Shown: positions 7,021-16,810 of the stretch, one piece after another | Position numbering within the stretch: the first letter of the stretch is position 1 | Layout: each line of letters starts with the position of its first letter | Source of the DNA: Geomonas sp. RF6 | GTDB lineage: Bacteria; Desulfobacterota; Desulfuromonadia; Geobacterales; Geobacteraceae | Assembly (NCBI RefSeq): GCF_021044625.1 | Contig: NZ_CP087999.1 | Location: 4,113,001 to 4,177,000, forward strand | Direction: 5' to 3' | Length of the DNA stretch: 64,000 nt | Translations under genes and position numbers: made by a program | Notes under the pieces: model-generated | The model's database searches: none | What the model was told of the DNA's origin: nothing | What the model saw: the letters and a program-made list of their open reading frames with translations, nothing else

Positions 7021-9225
7021 ATGCGCATCGACAAAAACGTCGTGCTGAAACTGTTAAAGGGGAGGAGGGACGCGCTGCAGTTCCGGGAGATCCTGAAGGT
7101 GCTCGCCGTGCCGAAGCACCAGCGCCCGCGGCTGGAGTCCCTCCTTGACGATATGGTCTATCGCGGTGACGTGGTGCGTCTCCCCGGGCGGCTCTATTCC
7201 CTCGCCGGCGCAGGGGGCACGGTGCGCGGGAAGCTCGTGTGCCACCGGGAAGGGTACGGCTTCGTGGTCCCCGAGGACGGGGGGGACGACCTCTTCATTC
7301 CCGCCCGCTACCTGCGCGACTCTTTAAGCGGCGACACCGTGGAGGCGCAGGTCGTCTCCACCCGCCGCGACGGCAAGAGGGAGGGGCGGGTCACCGCCCT
7401 CGTGAAGCGCGGCGTCACCAGCGTCGTCGGCCGCTACGAGGCGGCCGGGCGGGGGGGCAGAGTCATCCCCGACGACGACCGCCTCGGTCGCGACGTCTTC
7501 ATCCCCCCCGGCGCTGCCGGAAACGCCCTCACAGGGGAGACGGTCGTGGCGGAGATCGTCTCCTACCCCACCCCCCACTCCGGGATGTCCGGAAAGATCG
7601 TGGAGGTGCTCGGACACCCCTCCGACCCCGAGGTGGAGGTCATGACGGTGGTGCGCAAGTTCGAGCTCCCCTACGCCTTCTCCGACGGGGCACTCGCCGA
7701 GGCGGCGAAGGCCCCGCAGCGGGTGTCGGAGGATATGCTCGCAGGGAGGACCGATCTGCGGGAGCGGCGCACCGTCACCATCGACGGGGAGACCGCGCGC
7801 GACTTCGACGACGCGGTCTCCGTGGTGCGAGAGGGGAGCGGCCTCCGCCTCTTCGTCTCCATCGCCGACGTCTCCCACTACGTCACGGAGGGGTCGAAGC
7901 TCGACCTCGACGCCTACCAGCGCGGCACGAGCGTCTACTTCCCGGACCGCTGCATCCCTATGCTCCCGGAGGAGCTCTCCAACGGGATCTGCTCCCTGAA
8001 CCCCCAGGTCGACCGCCTCACCATGACGGCTGAGATCCTCTTCGACGAGGGGGGCGCCCCCGTCTCCTCGAGCTTCTACCCGAGCGTCATCAGAAGCGAC
8101 GCGCGCCTCACCTACACGATCGTGAAGCGGATCGTGGTGGACGAAGAGCCGGAGGCGATCGCCGCCCACGAGGATCTGGTGGCGGATCTGAACCTCATGA
8201 AGGAGCTCGCCCTGAAGCTGAACGGGAGGCGGCAGGGGCGCGGCTCCATCGACTTCGACCTCCCGGAGCCCCAGATCATCATCGACCTGCAGGGGGAGAC
8301 GACAGCGATCGTGCGCGCCGAAAGAAACTTCGCCCACCGCATCATCGAGGAGTTCATGCTCGCGGCGAACGAGGCGGTGGCCACCTTCATCGAGAGACAG
8401 GGGAGCCCGTCGTTGTACCGCGTCCACGAAAACCCCGACCCGGCGAAGCTCGTGGATCTCGCCGAGTTCGTCTTCTCTTTTGGCTACACATTGAAGGTGG
8501 AGGAGGAGAAGGTCGCCCCGAAGGAGCTGCAGAGGCTGCTCTCCGAGGTGGAGGGTAAGCCCGAGGAGCGCCTCATAAACGAGGTCCTCCTGCGCTGCAT
8601 GAAGCAGGCGCGCTACAGCGCGGAGAACCTCGGGCACTTCGGCCTCGCCGCCCCCTGCTACACCCATTTCACCTCCCCCATCAGGCGCTACCCCGACCTC
8701 GTGGTGCACCGCATCCTGAGGCGCCTCCTCTCCGCCCCCCTGAAGGAGGGGGAGCGCACCCGTCTCGCCGGGCGCCTCGACGACGTGGCGCTGCACACCA
8801 GCCGCCGCGAGCGGATCGCCATGGAGGCGGAGCGGGAGATGGTGGACCTGAAGAAGATGCAGTTCATGAGGGACAAGGTGGGAGAGGAGTACGAGGGGTT
8901 CATCACCGGGGTCGCCCCCTTCGGCATCTTCGTGGAACTGGTCGATCTCTTCGTGGAGGGGATGGTGCCGGTCACCACCCTTCCTGTCGACTACTACCTG
9001 CACATGGAGAAGAGCCACGCCCTCGTCGGTCAGCACAGCCGCGTCATGTACCGCATCGCGGACAAGGTGCGGGTACGGGTGGCCGGCGTGCGCGAGCTCG
9101 CCCGCCAGGTGGAGTTTGCCCTCGTGGAGACGCTGGAGGAGCGCGGCGCCGTTTCGCGCACCGTTTCCGAAAGCTATCCGCGGGTAGCGATCAAGGGGAA
9201 GCGCCCGAAGTCGAGGCGGCGCTGA
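7021..9225 (+). CDS. rnr: Ribonuclease R
   Basis: Processive 3'-5' exoribonuclease of the RNase II/RNB family that degrades structured RNA. The ATG at 7021 has GGAGG six bases upstream and gives 734 residues; the frame is open further 5' but has no start supported by homology. Domains in order are an N-terminal winged helix (1-65), two cold-shock OB folds (about 68-205, including GYGFVVPEDGG), the RNB catalytic domain with TIDGETARDFDDAV (Asp cluster at 255-264), and a C-terminal S1 domain (about 625-705). It ends in a short basic tail (KGKRPKSRRR), shorter than the Lys-rich tail of E. coli RNase R. Confidence 0.96.
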   Translation: MRIDKNVVLKLLKGRRDALQFREILKVLAVPKHQRPRLESLLDDMVYRGDVVRLPGRLYSLAGAGGTVRGKLVCHREGYGFVVPEDGGDDLFIPARYLRDSLSGDTVEAQVVSTRRDGKREGRVTALVKRGVTSVVGRYEAAGRGGRVIPDDDRLGRDVFIPPGAAGNALTGETVVAEIVSYPTPHSGMSGKIVEVLGHPSDPEVEVMTVVRKFELPYAFSDGALAEAAKAPQRVSEDMLAGRTDLRERRTVTIDGETARDFDDAVSVVREGSGLRLFVSIADVSHYVTEGSKLDLDAYQRGTSVYFPDRCIPMLPEELSNGICSLNPQVDRLTMTAEILFDEGGAPVSSSFYPSVIRSDARLTYTIVKRIVVDEEPEAIAAHEDLVADLNLMKELALKLNGRRQGRGSIDFDLPEPQIIIDLQGETTAIVRAERNFAHRIIEEFMLAANEAVATFIERQGSPSLYRVHENPDPAKLVDLAEFVFSFGYTLKVEEEKVAPKELQRLLSEVEGKPEERLINEVLLRCMKQARYSAENLGHFGLAAPCYTHFTSPIRRYPDLVVHRILRRLLSAPLKEGERTRLAGRLDDVALHTSRRERIAMEAEREMVDLKKMQFMRDKVGEEYEGFITGVAPFGIFVELVDLFVEGMVPVTTLPVDYYLHMEKSHALVGQHSRVMYRIADKVRVRVAGVRELARQVEFALVETLEERGAVSRTVSESYPRVAIKGKRPKSRRR

Positions 9226-9299
9226 AAGCTGCTTGAGTTTTCGCGGGGCGCTGTGCTATAAGGGCAGACTGTCGGCTCCTCAAGGAGAAGGGATAAGTA

Positions 9300-10136
9300 A
9301 TGAGTGATGAAAAGGTTCTCCCCTTTATGGAGCACCTCATAGAGCTGCGCAAGCGGCTCATCGTGTGCACCGTGGCGCTGGTGATAGGGATGGGGGTGTG
9401 CTGGAACTTCTCGGACAACCTCCTCGACCTGGTGGAACGCCCCCTTACCGGGGAGACCTACCTCACCAATGTGAAGAAGATCATCTACGGCGAGGTGCGC
9501 ACCCGTTTCCCCGCGGTGTACCAGCATTACAAGCTGGCGGACGAGGTGAACGCGACACCGGAGAAGAGGAAGCTGAACTACAGCGCTCCGCTGGAGCCGT
9601 TTTTCGTCCAGTGCAAGCTCTCCATGCTGGCGGGGTTCGTCCTCGTCCTTCCGGTGATTTTCCACCAGATCTGGCTCTTCGTGGCGCCGGGGCTGACCAG
9701 GAAGGAGAGAAAGCTCGTCGTCCCCTTCGTGACCGCCACCTCCTTCAGCTTTCTCCTGGGGGGAGGCTTCTTCCTGATCGTCATCTGGCCGGTCATCATC
9801 AACTTTTCCCTCTCCTACGAGGCGGCCGGGCTGCAGAGCTGGTTCAACCTCTCCGCCTACATCAATTTCTGCTTAAGGCTCATTCTCGTTTTCGGGCTCA
9901 TCTTCGAGCTGCCGATTCTCTCCTTCCTCCTTGCCCGCTTCGGCATCGTGAACTACCAGATGCTCGCCACGCGGCGCAAGTACGCACTCCTGGCGAGCTC
10001 GATCATCGCCGCCTTCCACGCCGACCTGATCACCATGTTCGTGATCATGATCCCTTTGTACCTCATGTACGAGGTGAGCGTCTGGGTGGCACTCCTCTTC
10101 GGCAAGAAGCGGCAGCCTGCCGTGGTGCAGGAGTGA
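9300..10136 (+). CDS. tatC: Sec-independent translocase subunit TatC
   Basis: Core receptor of the twin-arginine pathway, which exports folded proteins. The 278-residue protein has six hydrophobic segments, the cytoplasmic motif PFMEHLIELRKRL (8-20) and the conserved membrane glutamate E203 in FGLIFELPIL. The first periplasmic loop carries a polar insert of roughly 40 residues (about 50-95) compared with E. coli TatC. GGAGAAGGG precedes the ATG. No tatA/B gene is present in the window, so its partners must be encoded elsewhere. Confidence 0.95.
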   Translation: MSDEKVLPFMEHLIELRKRLIVCTVALVIGMGVCWNFSDNLLDLVERPLTGETYLTNVKKIIYGEVRTRFPAVYQHYKLADEVNATPEKRKLNYSAPLEPFFVQCKLSMLAGFVLVLPVIFHQIWLFVAPGLTRKERKLVVPFVTATSFSFLLGGGFFLIVIWPVIINFSLSYEAAGLQSWFNLSAYINFCLRLILVFGLIFELPILSFLLARFGIVNYQMLATRRKYALLASSIIAAFHADLITMFVIMIPLYLMYEVSVWVALLFGKKRQPAVVQE

Positions 10137-10209
10137 TTCTGGCGGCGGGGAGCGCCCCGCCGGCAGCGGGAGGGTGGAGAGCCCCTTCGAGAGGTAAAGT
10201 GGCGTTGTC

Positions 10210-11169
10210 ATGATCATCTACAGGCAGATAAGCGACTTACCGGCCGGGCTGCCGCACCCGGTCGTCACCATCGGCAACTTCGACGGCGTGCACCTCGGGC
10301 ACCGCCAGGTCCTCTCCCGGGTGAGGGAGGAGGCGCAAAGGCGCGGCGGGGTCTCGGTGGTGATCACCTTCGTTCCGCACCCGTTGCAGGTTCTCTCCCC
10401 CGGAGTGCCGCTGAAACTCATTACCACCCCCGCCGAAAAGGCAGCCCTCATCGCCGCCTCGGAGATCGACTACCTCCTGGAGATCCCCTTTGACGCCGCC
10501 TTCGCTGCGACGCCCGCCCGGGTTTTCGTGGAGGAGGTACTGGTCGGAAGGATCGGGGTCGAGCTCCTGGTGATCGGGTACGACTACGCCTTTGGGCGCG
10601 GCCGGGAAGGGGAGCCTGAGCTCCTGCGCCTCCTCGGGGAGCGCCACAACTTCTCGGTGGAACTGCTGAACCCCGTCTCCAACGGGACGATCGTGTACAG
10701 CTCCACCGCGGTGCGCCGCATGGTGGAGCACGGGGACGTGAAGGGGGTGGTGGCGATTCTCGGGAGGCACTACTGCATGGCCGGGGAGGTGGTGCACGGC
10801 TTCCACCGCGGCAGAACCCTCGGCTACCCCACCGCGAACCTGAAGACGGAGAAGGACCTCGTCCCCTGCGCCGGGGTGTACGCGGTGAAGGTGCGCCTCG
10901 GCGACGAGCTCTTCGACGGCGCCTGCAACGTGGGGACGAACCCTACCTTCGCCAACGCGAAACTCTCCATGGAAGTATTCCTCTTCGACTTCGACCGGGA
11001 CATCTACGGGGAGACGATCTGCGTCTACTTCATCGACAGGGTGCGCGGGGAGAAACGCTTTCCCGGAGTGGACGCCCTGCGCCAGGCGATCGCCCAGGAC
11101 GTGGAGCACTGCCGCGAACTCCTGGAGAGTGCGACCCTCATCGACTGCCATACCGCGGAGACGTGCTGA
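10210..11169 (+). CDS. ribF: Bifunctional riboflavin kinase / FAD synthetase
   Basis: Converts riboflavin to FMN and FMN to FAD in the cytoplasm. The N-terminal nucleotidyltransferase domain shows VTIGNFDGVHLGHRQVL (19-35), including the GxFDGVHxGH nucleotide-binding motif, and SSTAVRRMVEHGDV. The C-terminal flavokinase domain has HGFHRGRTLGYPTANL and GVYAVKV. The 319-residue length is normal. It is separated from tatC by 73 bases and is the last conserved housekeeping gene before two membrane proteins. Confidence 0.96.
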   Translation: MIIYRQISDLPAGLPHPVVTIGNFDGVHLGHRQVLSRVREEAQRRGGVSVVITFVPHPLQVLSPGVPLKLITTPAEKAALIAASEIDYLLEIPFDAAFAATPARVFVEEVLVGRIGVELLVIGYDYAFGRGREGEPELLRLLGERHNFSVELLNPVSNGTIVYSSTAVRRMVEHGDVKGVVAILGRHYCMAGEVVHGFHRGRTLGYPTANLKTEKDLVPCAGVYAVKVRLGDELFDGACNVGTNPTFANAKLSMEVFLFDFDRDIYGETICVYFIDRVRGEKRFPGVDALRQAIAQDVEHCRELLESATLIDCHTAETC

Positions 11170-11189
11170 AGGGTTGCGCGCTCCCTGAG

Positions 11190-11210
11190 ACCAGTCCGAC
11201 CAGTCCGACC
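11190..11210. repeat. Short tandem repeat between ribF and the next gene
   Basis: The 9-base unit ACCAGTCCG occurs twice in direct succession (11190-11198, 11199-11207) followed by a third partial copy (ACC). It lies in the 114-base gap after ribF, which otherwise shows only the ribosome binding site of the next gene. Confidence 0.6.
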
Positions 11211-11283
11211 GGCACGAACAGAACATCCGCATCCTGCAACCCGGGAGCCTCCTGCGCTCCCCCAACCTCGGAGCATTGCACGT

Positions 11284-12306
11284 TTGAAACACGTATTTGA
11301 TAAGAAACTCTGGCTGGGTATCGCGATCAGCGGCTTTTTCCTCTTTCTCCTCGGCCGCCAGATCGAGCCTGGAAAGCTCGTCGCCGCCTTCCGCCAGATG
11401 GATTACCGCTTCCTCCTGCCGGCTCTTCTTCTCACCATGGTGAGCTACTTCTTCCGCGCGCTGCGCTGGAAGTATCTCCTTTTGCCGATAAAGAAGACGA
11501 GGCTCTCCAACCTCTTTCCCTCCACCCTCATTGGGTACATGGCGAATAACCTCCTTCCGGCCCGGCTCGGGGAGTTCGTGCGCGCCTACTCCCTGGCGCA
11601 GAAAGAGGAGCTAAAGACGAGTGCGGTCTTCGGGACACTGGTGGTGGATCGCCTCTGGGACGGCTTCACCATGCTCCTGGTCCTTCTGGTGACCTTCTTC
11701 ACCGTGCGCCTCCCGGCGGGGAAGGAGCACATGCAGGAAGGGCTCGCCACCGGCGGCTACATCACCCTTGCGGTGTACCTGACGGCGCTGGCGATTCTGG
11801 CGGTCCTGAAGAAGAAGCCGGCGCTCGCGGTACGGACCCTGTCGGCGATTCCCCCCGCAAAGCTCGGAAAGAAACTCGCGCACCTGGCCGAATCGTTCAT
11901 ACAGGGGCTGCAGCTCTCCACCTCGCCGCGGGAGATCGCCACCATCTTCGCCCTCTCCCTCCTCGTGTGGGGGACCGCAATCTGGCCGCTCGACTTTCTC
12001 CTCGCCTCCTTCGACCTGCACTTTCCCCTCACGGTCTCCATGTTCATCATGGTTTTCCTCGTTTTTGCCGTCATGGTCCCTTCCTCCCCCGGGTTCGTCG
12101 GGACGTACCACTACGCCTGCGTGAGCGCGCTCGCCGCCTTCGACGTGGCGCCGGAGCGCGCTCTTAGCGTCGCCATTGTCATGCACGGCATGGGGTTTTT
12201 CCCCGTCACCGTGATCGGGCTTTTCTGCCTCTGGCGGGACAAGCTCTCACTGAAGAAGCTAAGTGCAGCTGAAGATGCCGAACATGAAACAGGAGCCTCC
12301 GCGTGA
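11284..12306 (+). CDS. Flippase-like integral membrane protein (UPF0104/LPG synthase TM type)
   Basis: Predicted inner-membrane protein of 340 residues with about seven to eight transmembrane helices. It carries features of the UPF0104/AglD family: RALRWKYLLLPI, the conserved NNLLPARLGEFVRAYSLAQKE segment split across two elements, and a PSSPGFVGTYHYACVSAL segment near the C-terminus. Family members are implicated in moving or modifying lipid-linked sugars or lipids, but the substrate here is unknown. It starts with TTG, with GGAG nine bases before. Its stop codon overlaps the GTG of the DUF2723 gene, so the two are probably translated together. Confidence 0.8.
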   Translation: MKHVFDKKLWLGIAISGFFLFLLGRQIEPGKLVAAFRQMDYRFLLPALLLTMVSYFFRALRWKYLLLPIKKTRLSNLFPSTLIGYMANNLLPARLGEFVRAYSLAQKEELKTSAVFGTLVVDRLWDGFTMLLVLLVTFFTVRLPAGKEHMQEGLATGGYITLAVYLTALAILAVLKKKPALAVRTLSAIPPAKLGKKLAHLAESFIQGLQLSTSPREIATIFALSLLVWGTAIWPLDFLLASFDLHFPLTVSMFIMVFLVFAVMVPSSPGFVGTYHYACVSALAAFDVAPERALSVAIVMHGMGFFPVTVIGLFCLWRDKLSLKKLSAAEDAEHETGASA

Positions 12307-14168
12307 AAGAGACCTTCCGGCGCGCCGGGATCGAGCCGTTTGCCGCGCTCTCGTTCCTCATCCCCCTCTTTATCTACCTTCTGACCCTGGCCCCCACCGT
12401 CACCTTCTTTGACAGCGGCGAGTTCCTGACCGCGGTCGCCTCTCTGGGGACCGCCCACTCCCCGGGGTACCCGCTCTTTATAAACTACGCGCACCCCTTC
12501 ACCTGGCTCCCCTTCGGCTCCATCGCCTTCCGGGTGAACTTCGCCACCGCGGTTTCCGCGGCGCTCGCCTGCTTCGGGGTGTATCTCGTGACGAAGCACC
12601 TCCTGAAGGACGAGGAGCTCCCGGAGGGTGTCCCGGCGCCTCTTGTGACCTCCCTTGCCGCGCTCGCGGCGGCGCTCGCCTTCTGCGGCACCGCGCGGTT
12701 GTGGCTGCAGTCGAACCACGACAAGCCGTATCCGCTCCTCTCCTTTATCTGTGCCGCGGTCTTCTACCTCATGCTGCGCTGGCGCGACAGCTTCGACGCG
12801 GGGGAGGAGCGCCCCTCCTACGTCTACCTCGGCGCCTTCCTCTGCGGACTGGGGACCGGCGCACACCAGATCATGGTCCTCATGATCCCGGCGTACGCGT
12901 TCCTCCTCCTCTCGAAGGAGTGGCGCATTATCTTCAGGATGAAGGAGTTTTTGATCGCGCTCTCCTTCGGGATCCTCGGCTTCTCCATCCACCTGCACCT
13001 GATCGTGCGGGCGCTCGCGAAGCCGCTTCTCAACTGGGGGGACTCGAAGAACCTGACGCAGTTCCTCTGGAACCTGCTGCGCAAGGGGTACCCCACCGAG
13101 AAGCCGCAGCGCGACCTCTCGCTGCTCTGGTCGCAGATAAACGCCTTCAACGTCCAGTACGAGTTCACGGTCGTCGGGCTTTTGCTCCTCATCGCGGGGC
13201 TCGTCTTCTTCTTTCGCACGAAGAGGGACATCGTCCTTTCGTACCTGATCGCGCTCTTCACCTTTCTCCTTATCATCGCAGGGTACTTCAACACGCCGGG
13301 GGAGCTCATCTTTCTCACCGAGGAGTTCTTCACCCCGCTGTACCTCCTGAGCGCGGTCGTCATAGGGCTTGCCCTCTTCGGGCTCCTGCGCCTTCTCCTT
13401 TCCGCCTTCCGCGTGCGGGGAAAGGTCCCCGCGCTCGGGCTCTCCGCTCTTCTTTTCGTCCTCCCCCTCTCGGTCGTCCTTTTGCACTACGTGGAGAACG
13501 ACCAGCACGAGAACTACATCGCCAGCGATTACGCGCAGAACTCGCTGCGCTCCCTGCCGCAGGGGGCGGTCATGTTCACCTGGGGTGACAGCGGCGCCTT
13601 TCCCCTCTGGTACATCCAAGGGGTGGAGCGGATGCGCGACGACCTCGACCTCCTGCACACCCCGCACCTCGTTTTCGAGTGGTACCTGGACGGCTTCCCG
13701 GCGCTCTTCCGGGGGAGCAGGCTGCGCTCCCTCGTGGACCAGACAGCCCCTGAGGACGCCCTCCTCGTGGCGGTGGCGGAGCAGTTCCCGCGCCGGCCGG
13801 TGTTCATCGACTTTTCCACCAAGTATTCCGTCGCGCTCCCCGGCTACCAGGCGTTGCAGCACGGCATCGTGTACCAGCTGATCCCCGCCTCGCAGCCTCT
13901 CCCCCTCCCGGACTCCGGGGTCTGGGCGCTGTACACGCAGCGCGGTGTAGTCGGTGCGAGCGACATGTTCTTCCGCGACCTCGACACCGGGAAGGCGATC
14001 CAGATCTACGCCGCCGCCCTCATGGAGTCCGGGGAGATCCTCCTCTCGGCCGGAGGGGGAGCCCAGGTGACCGGCGCGCAGCAGCTGTGCCTCGGGAAAG
14101 AGATCTCGCCGGAGCTCGCCCCGCACATCGACCAGATACTTGCCCGCTACGGTGCCTCATGCCGGTGA
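12303..14168 (+). CDS. DUF2723-family membrane protein (GT-C-like)
   Basis: Large inner-membrane protein of 621 residues with roughly ten helices and a C-terminal periplasmic part. The N-terminal motif APTVTFFDSGEFLTAV, followed by AHSPGYPLF, is diagnostic for DUF2723, which is related to TMEM260-type O-mannosyltransferases and other GT-C enzymes using lipid-linked sugars; the DxGE motif would be the catalytic loop. Activity and acceptor are unknown. The GTG start overlaps the preceding stop by four bases, and the end overlaps aroE by ten bases, so the three genes form one transcription unit. Confidence 0.8.
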   Translation: MKETFRRAGIEPFAALSFLIPLFIYLLTLAPTVTFFDSGEFLTAVASLGTAHSPGYPLFINYAHPFTWLPFGSIAFRVNFATAVSAALACFGVYLVTKHLLKDEELPEGVPAPLVTSLAALAAALAFCGTARLWLQSNHDKPYPLLSFICAAVFYLMLRWRDSFDAGEERPSYVYLGAFLCGLGTGAHQIMVLMIPAYAFLLLSKEWRIIFRMKEFLIALSFGILGFSIHLHLIVRALAKPLLNWGDSKNLTQFLWNLLRKGYPTEKPQRDLSLLWSQINAFNVQYEFTVVGLLLLIAGLVFFFRTKRDIVLSYLIALFTFLLIIAGYFNTPGELIFLTEEFFTPLYLLSAVVIGLALFGLLRLLLSAFRVRGKVPALGLSALLFVLPLSVVLLHYVENDQHENYIASDYAQNSLRSLPQGAVMFTWGDSGAFPLWYIQGVERMRDDLDLLHTPHLVFEWYLDGFPALFRGSRLRSLVDQTAPEDALLVAVAEQFPRRPVFIDFSTKYSVALPGYQALQHGIVYQLIPASQPLPLPDSGVWALYTQRGVVGASDMFFRDLDTGKAIQIYAAALMESGEILLSAGGGAQVTGAQQLCLGKEISPELAPHIDQILARYGASCR

Positions 14169-15055
14169 CGGTAGACGGCAGGACAGCCCTCACGGGGATC
14201 GTCGGCTACCCGGTCTCCCACTCCCTCTCCCCCCTCATGCACAACGCGGCATTCGGGGAGCTCGGGTTGAATATGGTCTACCTCCCCTTCTCCGTGGCGC
14301 CGGAGGCGCTCCCCCAGGGGGTGGCGGGGCTCGCCGCACTCGGGGTGCGGGGGTTCAACGTGACGATCCCCCACAAGGTGGCGATCCTCCCGCTCCTGCA
14401 CGAGATAACCCCGGAGGCGCGGGCGATCGGGGCGGTGAACACGGTCCTTAACAGGGACGGTCTTCTCACGGGGTACAACACGGACGGGATCGGTCTTTTG
14501 CGGGCGCTGGAGGGGGAATTCGGCTTCTACCCGGCGGGGCGCTCGGTCCTTCTGCTCGGGGCCGGCGGCGCGGCGCGCAGTGCGGTCGCCGCGCTCTCTC
14601 TTGCCGGCGCCGCACGGGTCGTGGTGGCAAACCGCACGAAGGAGCGGGGGGAGGAACTGGTCGCCTCCGTGGCGCCGCACCTCCCGGGAACGCTCCTTCA
14701 GAGCGCCCCCTTTACGCTCCTTTCGGACGCCGGGTTCCTCTCCGGCTTCGACCTGCTGGTGAACACGACCTCGGTGGGGATGGGGGGGAGCGCCTTCGGG
14801 GACCTCGCGCTTACGGGGCTCCCTCCGCACGCGGCGATCTACGACATGGTGTACGCCCCGCTGGAGACTCCGCTCATGGAGCAGGGGAGGGGGGTCGGGC
14901 TCCCCGTGGCGAACGGGATCGGGATGCTGGTGGCGCAGGGGGAGGCCGCCTTCACGATCTGGACCGGTCAACAGCCTCCCGCCGGATGCATGAAGCGCGC
15001 CGTCCTGGAGGGGATAGGGGCGGCAACTCTTGACATCGTCCGACAATCAAAATAG
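14159..15055 (+). CDS. aroE: Shikimate dehydrogenase
   Basis: Reduces 3-dehydroshikimate to shikimate with NADPH in aromatic amino-acid synthesis. The ATG at 14159 gives 298 residues starting MPVTVDGRTALTGIVGYPVS. Key motifs are the shikimate-binding SHSLSPLMHNAAF, the catalytic lysine in VTIPHKVAIL, the aspartate in YNTDGIGLL, the NADP loop LLGAGGAARSAV and the NADP-selective NRTKER. A frame extension upstream lies inside DUF2723 and lacks homology. It ends 33 bases before pilB. Confidence 0.95.
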   Translation: MPVTVDGRTALTGIVGYPVSHSLSPLMHNAAFGELGLNMVYLPFSVAPEALPQGVAGLAALGVRGFNVTIPHKVAILPLLHEITPEARAIGAVNTVLNRDGLLTGYNTDGIGLLRALEGEFGFYPAGRSVLLLGAGGAARSAVAALSLAGAARVVVANRTKERGEELVASVAPHLPGTLLQSAPFTLLSDAGFLSGFDLLVNTTSVGMGGSAFGDLALTGLPPHAAIYDMVYAPLETPLMEQGRGVGLPVANGIGMLVAQGEAAFTIWTGQQPPAGCMKRAVLEGIGAATLDIVRQSK

Positions 15056-15088
15056 TATTCACAGGATGTCAAAAGCCTTGAGGTTACT

Positions 15089-16795
15089 ATGCAGATAAGC
15101 AGACTGGGCGAGCTCCTGGTCGGACACAATATGATCACGAAGGATCAGCTGAAGCAGGCCCTCGCCGAGCAGAAGGCATCGGGGGGGCAGATGCGCCTCG
15201 GCTCCATCCTTATCCGGGACGGCCTCATCACCGAGGAGGAGCTCACCTCCTTCCTCTCGAAGCAGTACGGGGTCCCGACGGTGAACCTCACCGACCACGA
15301 GGTGGAGCCCGGCGTCATCAAGGTGATCCCCGCCGAGATCGCCCACAAGTACCAGATCGTGCCGGTGAACAGGGCGGGGTCGACCCTCATCATCGCCATG
15401 AGCGACCCCTCCAACATCTTCGCCATCGACGATATCAAGTTCATGACCGGGTACAACGTCGAGGTGGTGGTGGTGCCGGAGAGCGCCATCAAGAACGCCA
15501 TCGACAAGTTCTACGACCAGTCCGCATCGCTGGCGGACGTCATGGACAGCCTCGAGATGGAGGAGTTCGAGGTGGTGGGGGACGAGGAAGAGGTCGATCT
15601 CGGCTCCCTGGAGCGCGCCGTCGAGGACGCGCCGGTCGTGAAGCTTGTGAACCTCATCCTCACCGACGCCATCAAGAAAAAGGCGAGCGATATTCACATC
15701 GAGCCGTACGAGAAGAGCTTCCGGGTGCGCTACCGCATCGACGGCGTCCTCTACGAGGTCATGAAGCCGCCGATGAAGCTCAAAAACGCCATCACCTCCC
15801 GCATAAAGATCATGAGCGAGCTCGACATCGCCGAGCGGCGCCTTCCCCAGGACGGCAGGATAAAGATCAAGCTCGGCGGCGGGAAGGACATGGACTTCCG
15901 CGTCTCGGTGCTGCCGACCCTCTTCGGCGAGAAGATCGTTTTGCGACTCCTGGACAAGTCGAACCTGCAGCTCGACATGACGAAGCTCGGTTACGAGCCG
16001 GACGCGCTCGCCTCCTTCCAGAGGGAGATCCACAAGCCGTTCGGGATGGTGCTCGTCACCGGACCGACCGGCTCGGGAAAGACCGTCTCCCTCTACTCGG
16101 CCCTTGCGGAGCTGAACAAGGTCACGGAGAACATCTCCACCGCGGAGGACCCGGTGGAGTTCAACTTCGCAGGTATCAACCAGGTGCAGATGCACGAGGA
16201 CATAGGGCTCAACTTCGCCTCCGCGCTGCGCGCCTTCCTGCGCCAGGACCCTGACATCATCATGATCGGCGAGATCCGTGACTTCGAGACCGCGGAGATC
16301 GGGGTGAAGGCCGCACTAACCGGCCACCTCGTCCTCTCGACGCTGCACACAAACGACGCCCCCTCCACCATCAACCGTCTCCTGAACATGGGGATCGAGC
16401 CGTTCCTGGTGGCAAGCGCCGTGAACCTGATCACCGCCCAGCGCCTCGCGCGGCGCGTCTGTTCCGAGTGCAAGGAGCTGGACGAGATCCCGGTGCAGGC
16501 CCTCGTGGACGCAGGGGTCCCCGCGGCGGAAGCGGCCGACTTCGTCTGTTACAAAGGGCGCGGCTGTTCCGTGTGCAACGGCACCGGCTACAAGGGGCGC
16601 GTCGGCTTCTACCAGGTCATGCCGATGCTGGAGCCGATCCGGGAGCTCATCCTGAACGGCGCCAACACCGCCGAGATAAAGAGGGAGAGCATGCGCCTCG
16701 GCATAAAGACGATGCGCCAGTCCGGGCTTACGAAGTTAAAGGAGGGGGTCACCTCCTTCGAGGAAGTGCTGCGGGTCACCGTGGCTGACGACTGA
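15089..16795 (+). CDS. pilB: Type IV pilus assembly ATPase PilB
   Basis: Cytoplasmic hexameric ATPase that drives pilus extension. The 568-residue protein has the N-terminal T2SSE_N region (about 1-150), then the N2 and C-terminal RecA-like domain with Walker A GPTGSGKT (325-332), Asp box AEDPVE (352-357), Walker B IIMIGEIRD (390-398) and His box (TGHLVLSTLHTND, 411-423). A tetracysteine zinc site (C458, C461, C493, C496) separates it from PilT. First gene of the pil block, 15 bases before pilT. Confidence 0.97.
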   Translation: MQISRLGELLVGHNMITKDQLKQALAEQKASGGQMRLGSILIRDGLITEEELTSFLSKQYGVPTVNLTDHEVEPGVIKVIPAEIAHKYQIVPVNRAGSTLIIAMSDPSNIFAIDDIKFMTGYNVEVVVVPESAIKNAIDKFYDQSASLADVMDSLEMEEFEVVGDEEEVDLGSLERAVEDAPVVKLVNLILTDAIKKKASDIHIEPYEKSFRVRYRIDGVLYEVMKPPMKLKNAITSRIKIMSELDIAERRLPQDGRIKIKLGGGKDMDFRVSVLPTLFGEKIVLRLLDKSNLQLDMTKLGYEPDALASFQREIHKPFGMVLVTGPTGSGKTVSLYSALAELNKVTENISTAEDPVEFNFAGINQVQMHEDIGLNFASALRAFLRQDPDIIMIGEIRDFETAEIGVKAALTGHLVLSTLHTNDAPSTINRLLNMGIEPFLVASAVNLITAQRLARRVCSECKELDEIPVQALVDAGVPAAEAADFVCYKGRGCSVCNGTGYKGRVGFYQVMPMLEPIRELILNGANTAEIKRESMRLGIKTMRQSGLTKLKEGVTSFEEVLRVTVADD

Positions 16796-16810
16796 CAGGC
16801 GAGGTACTAG

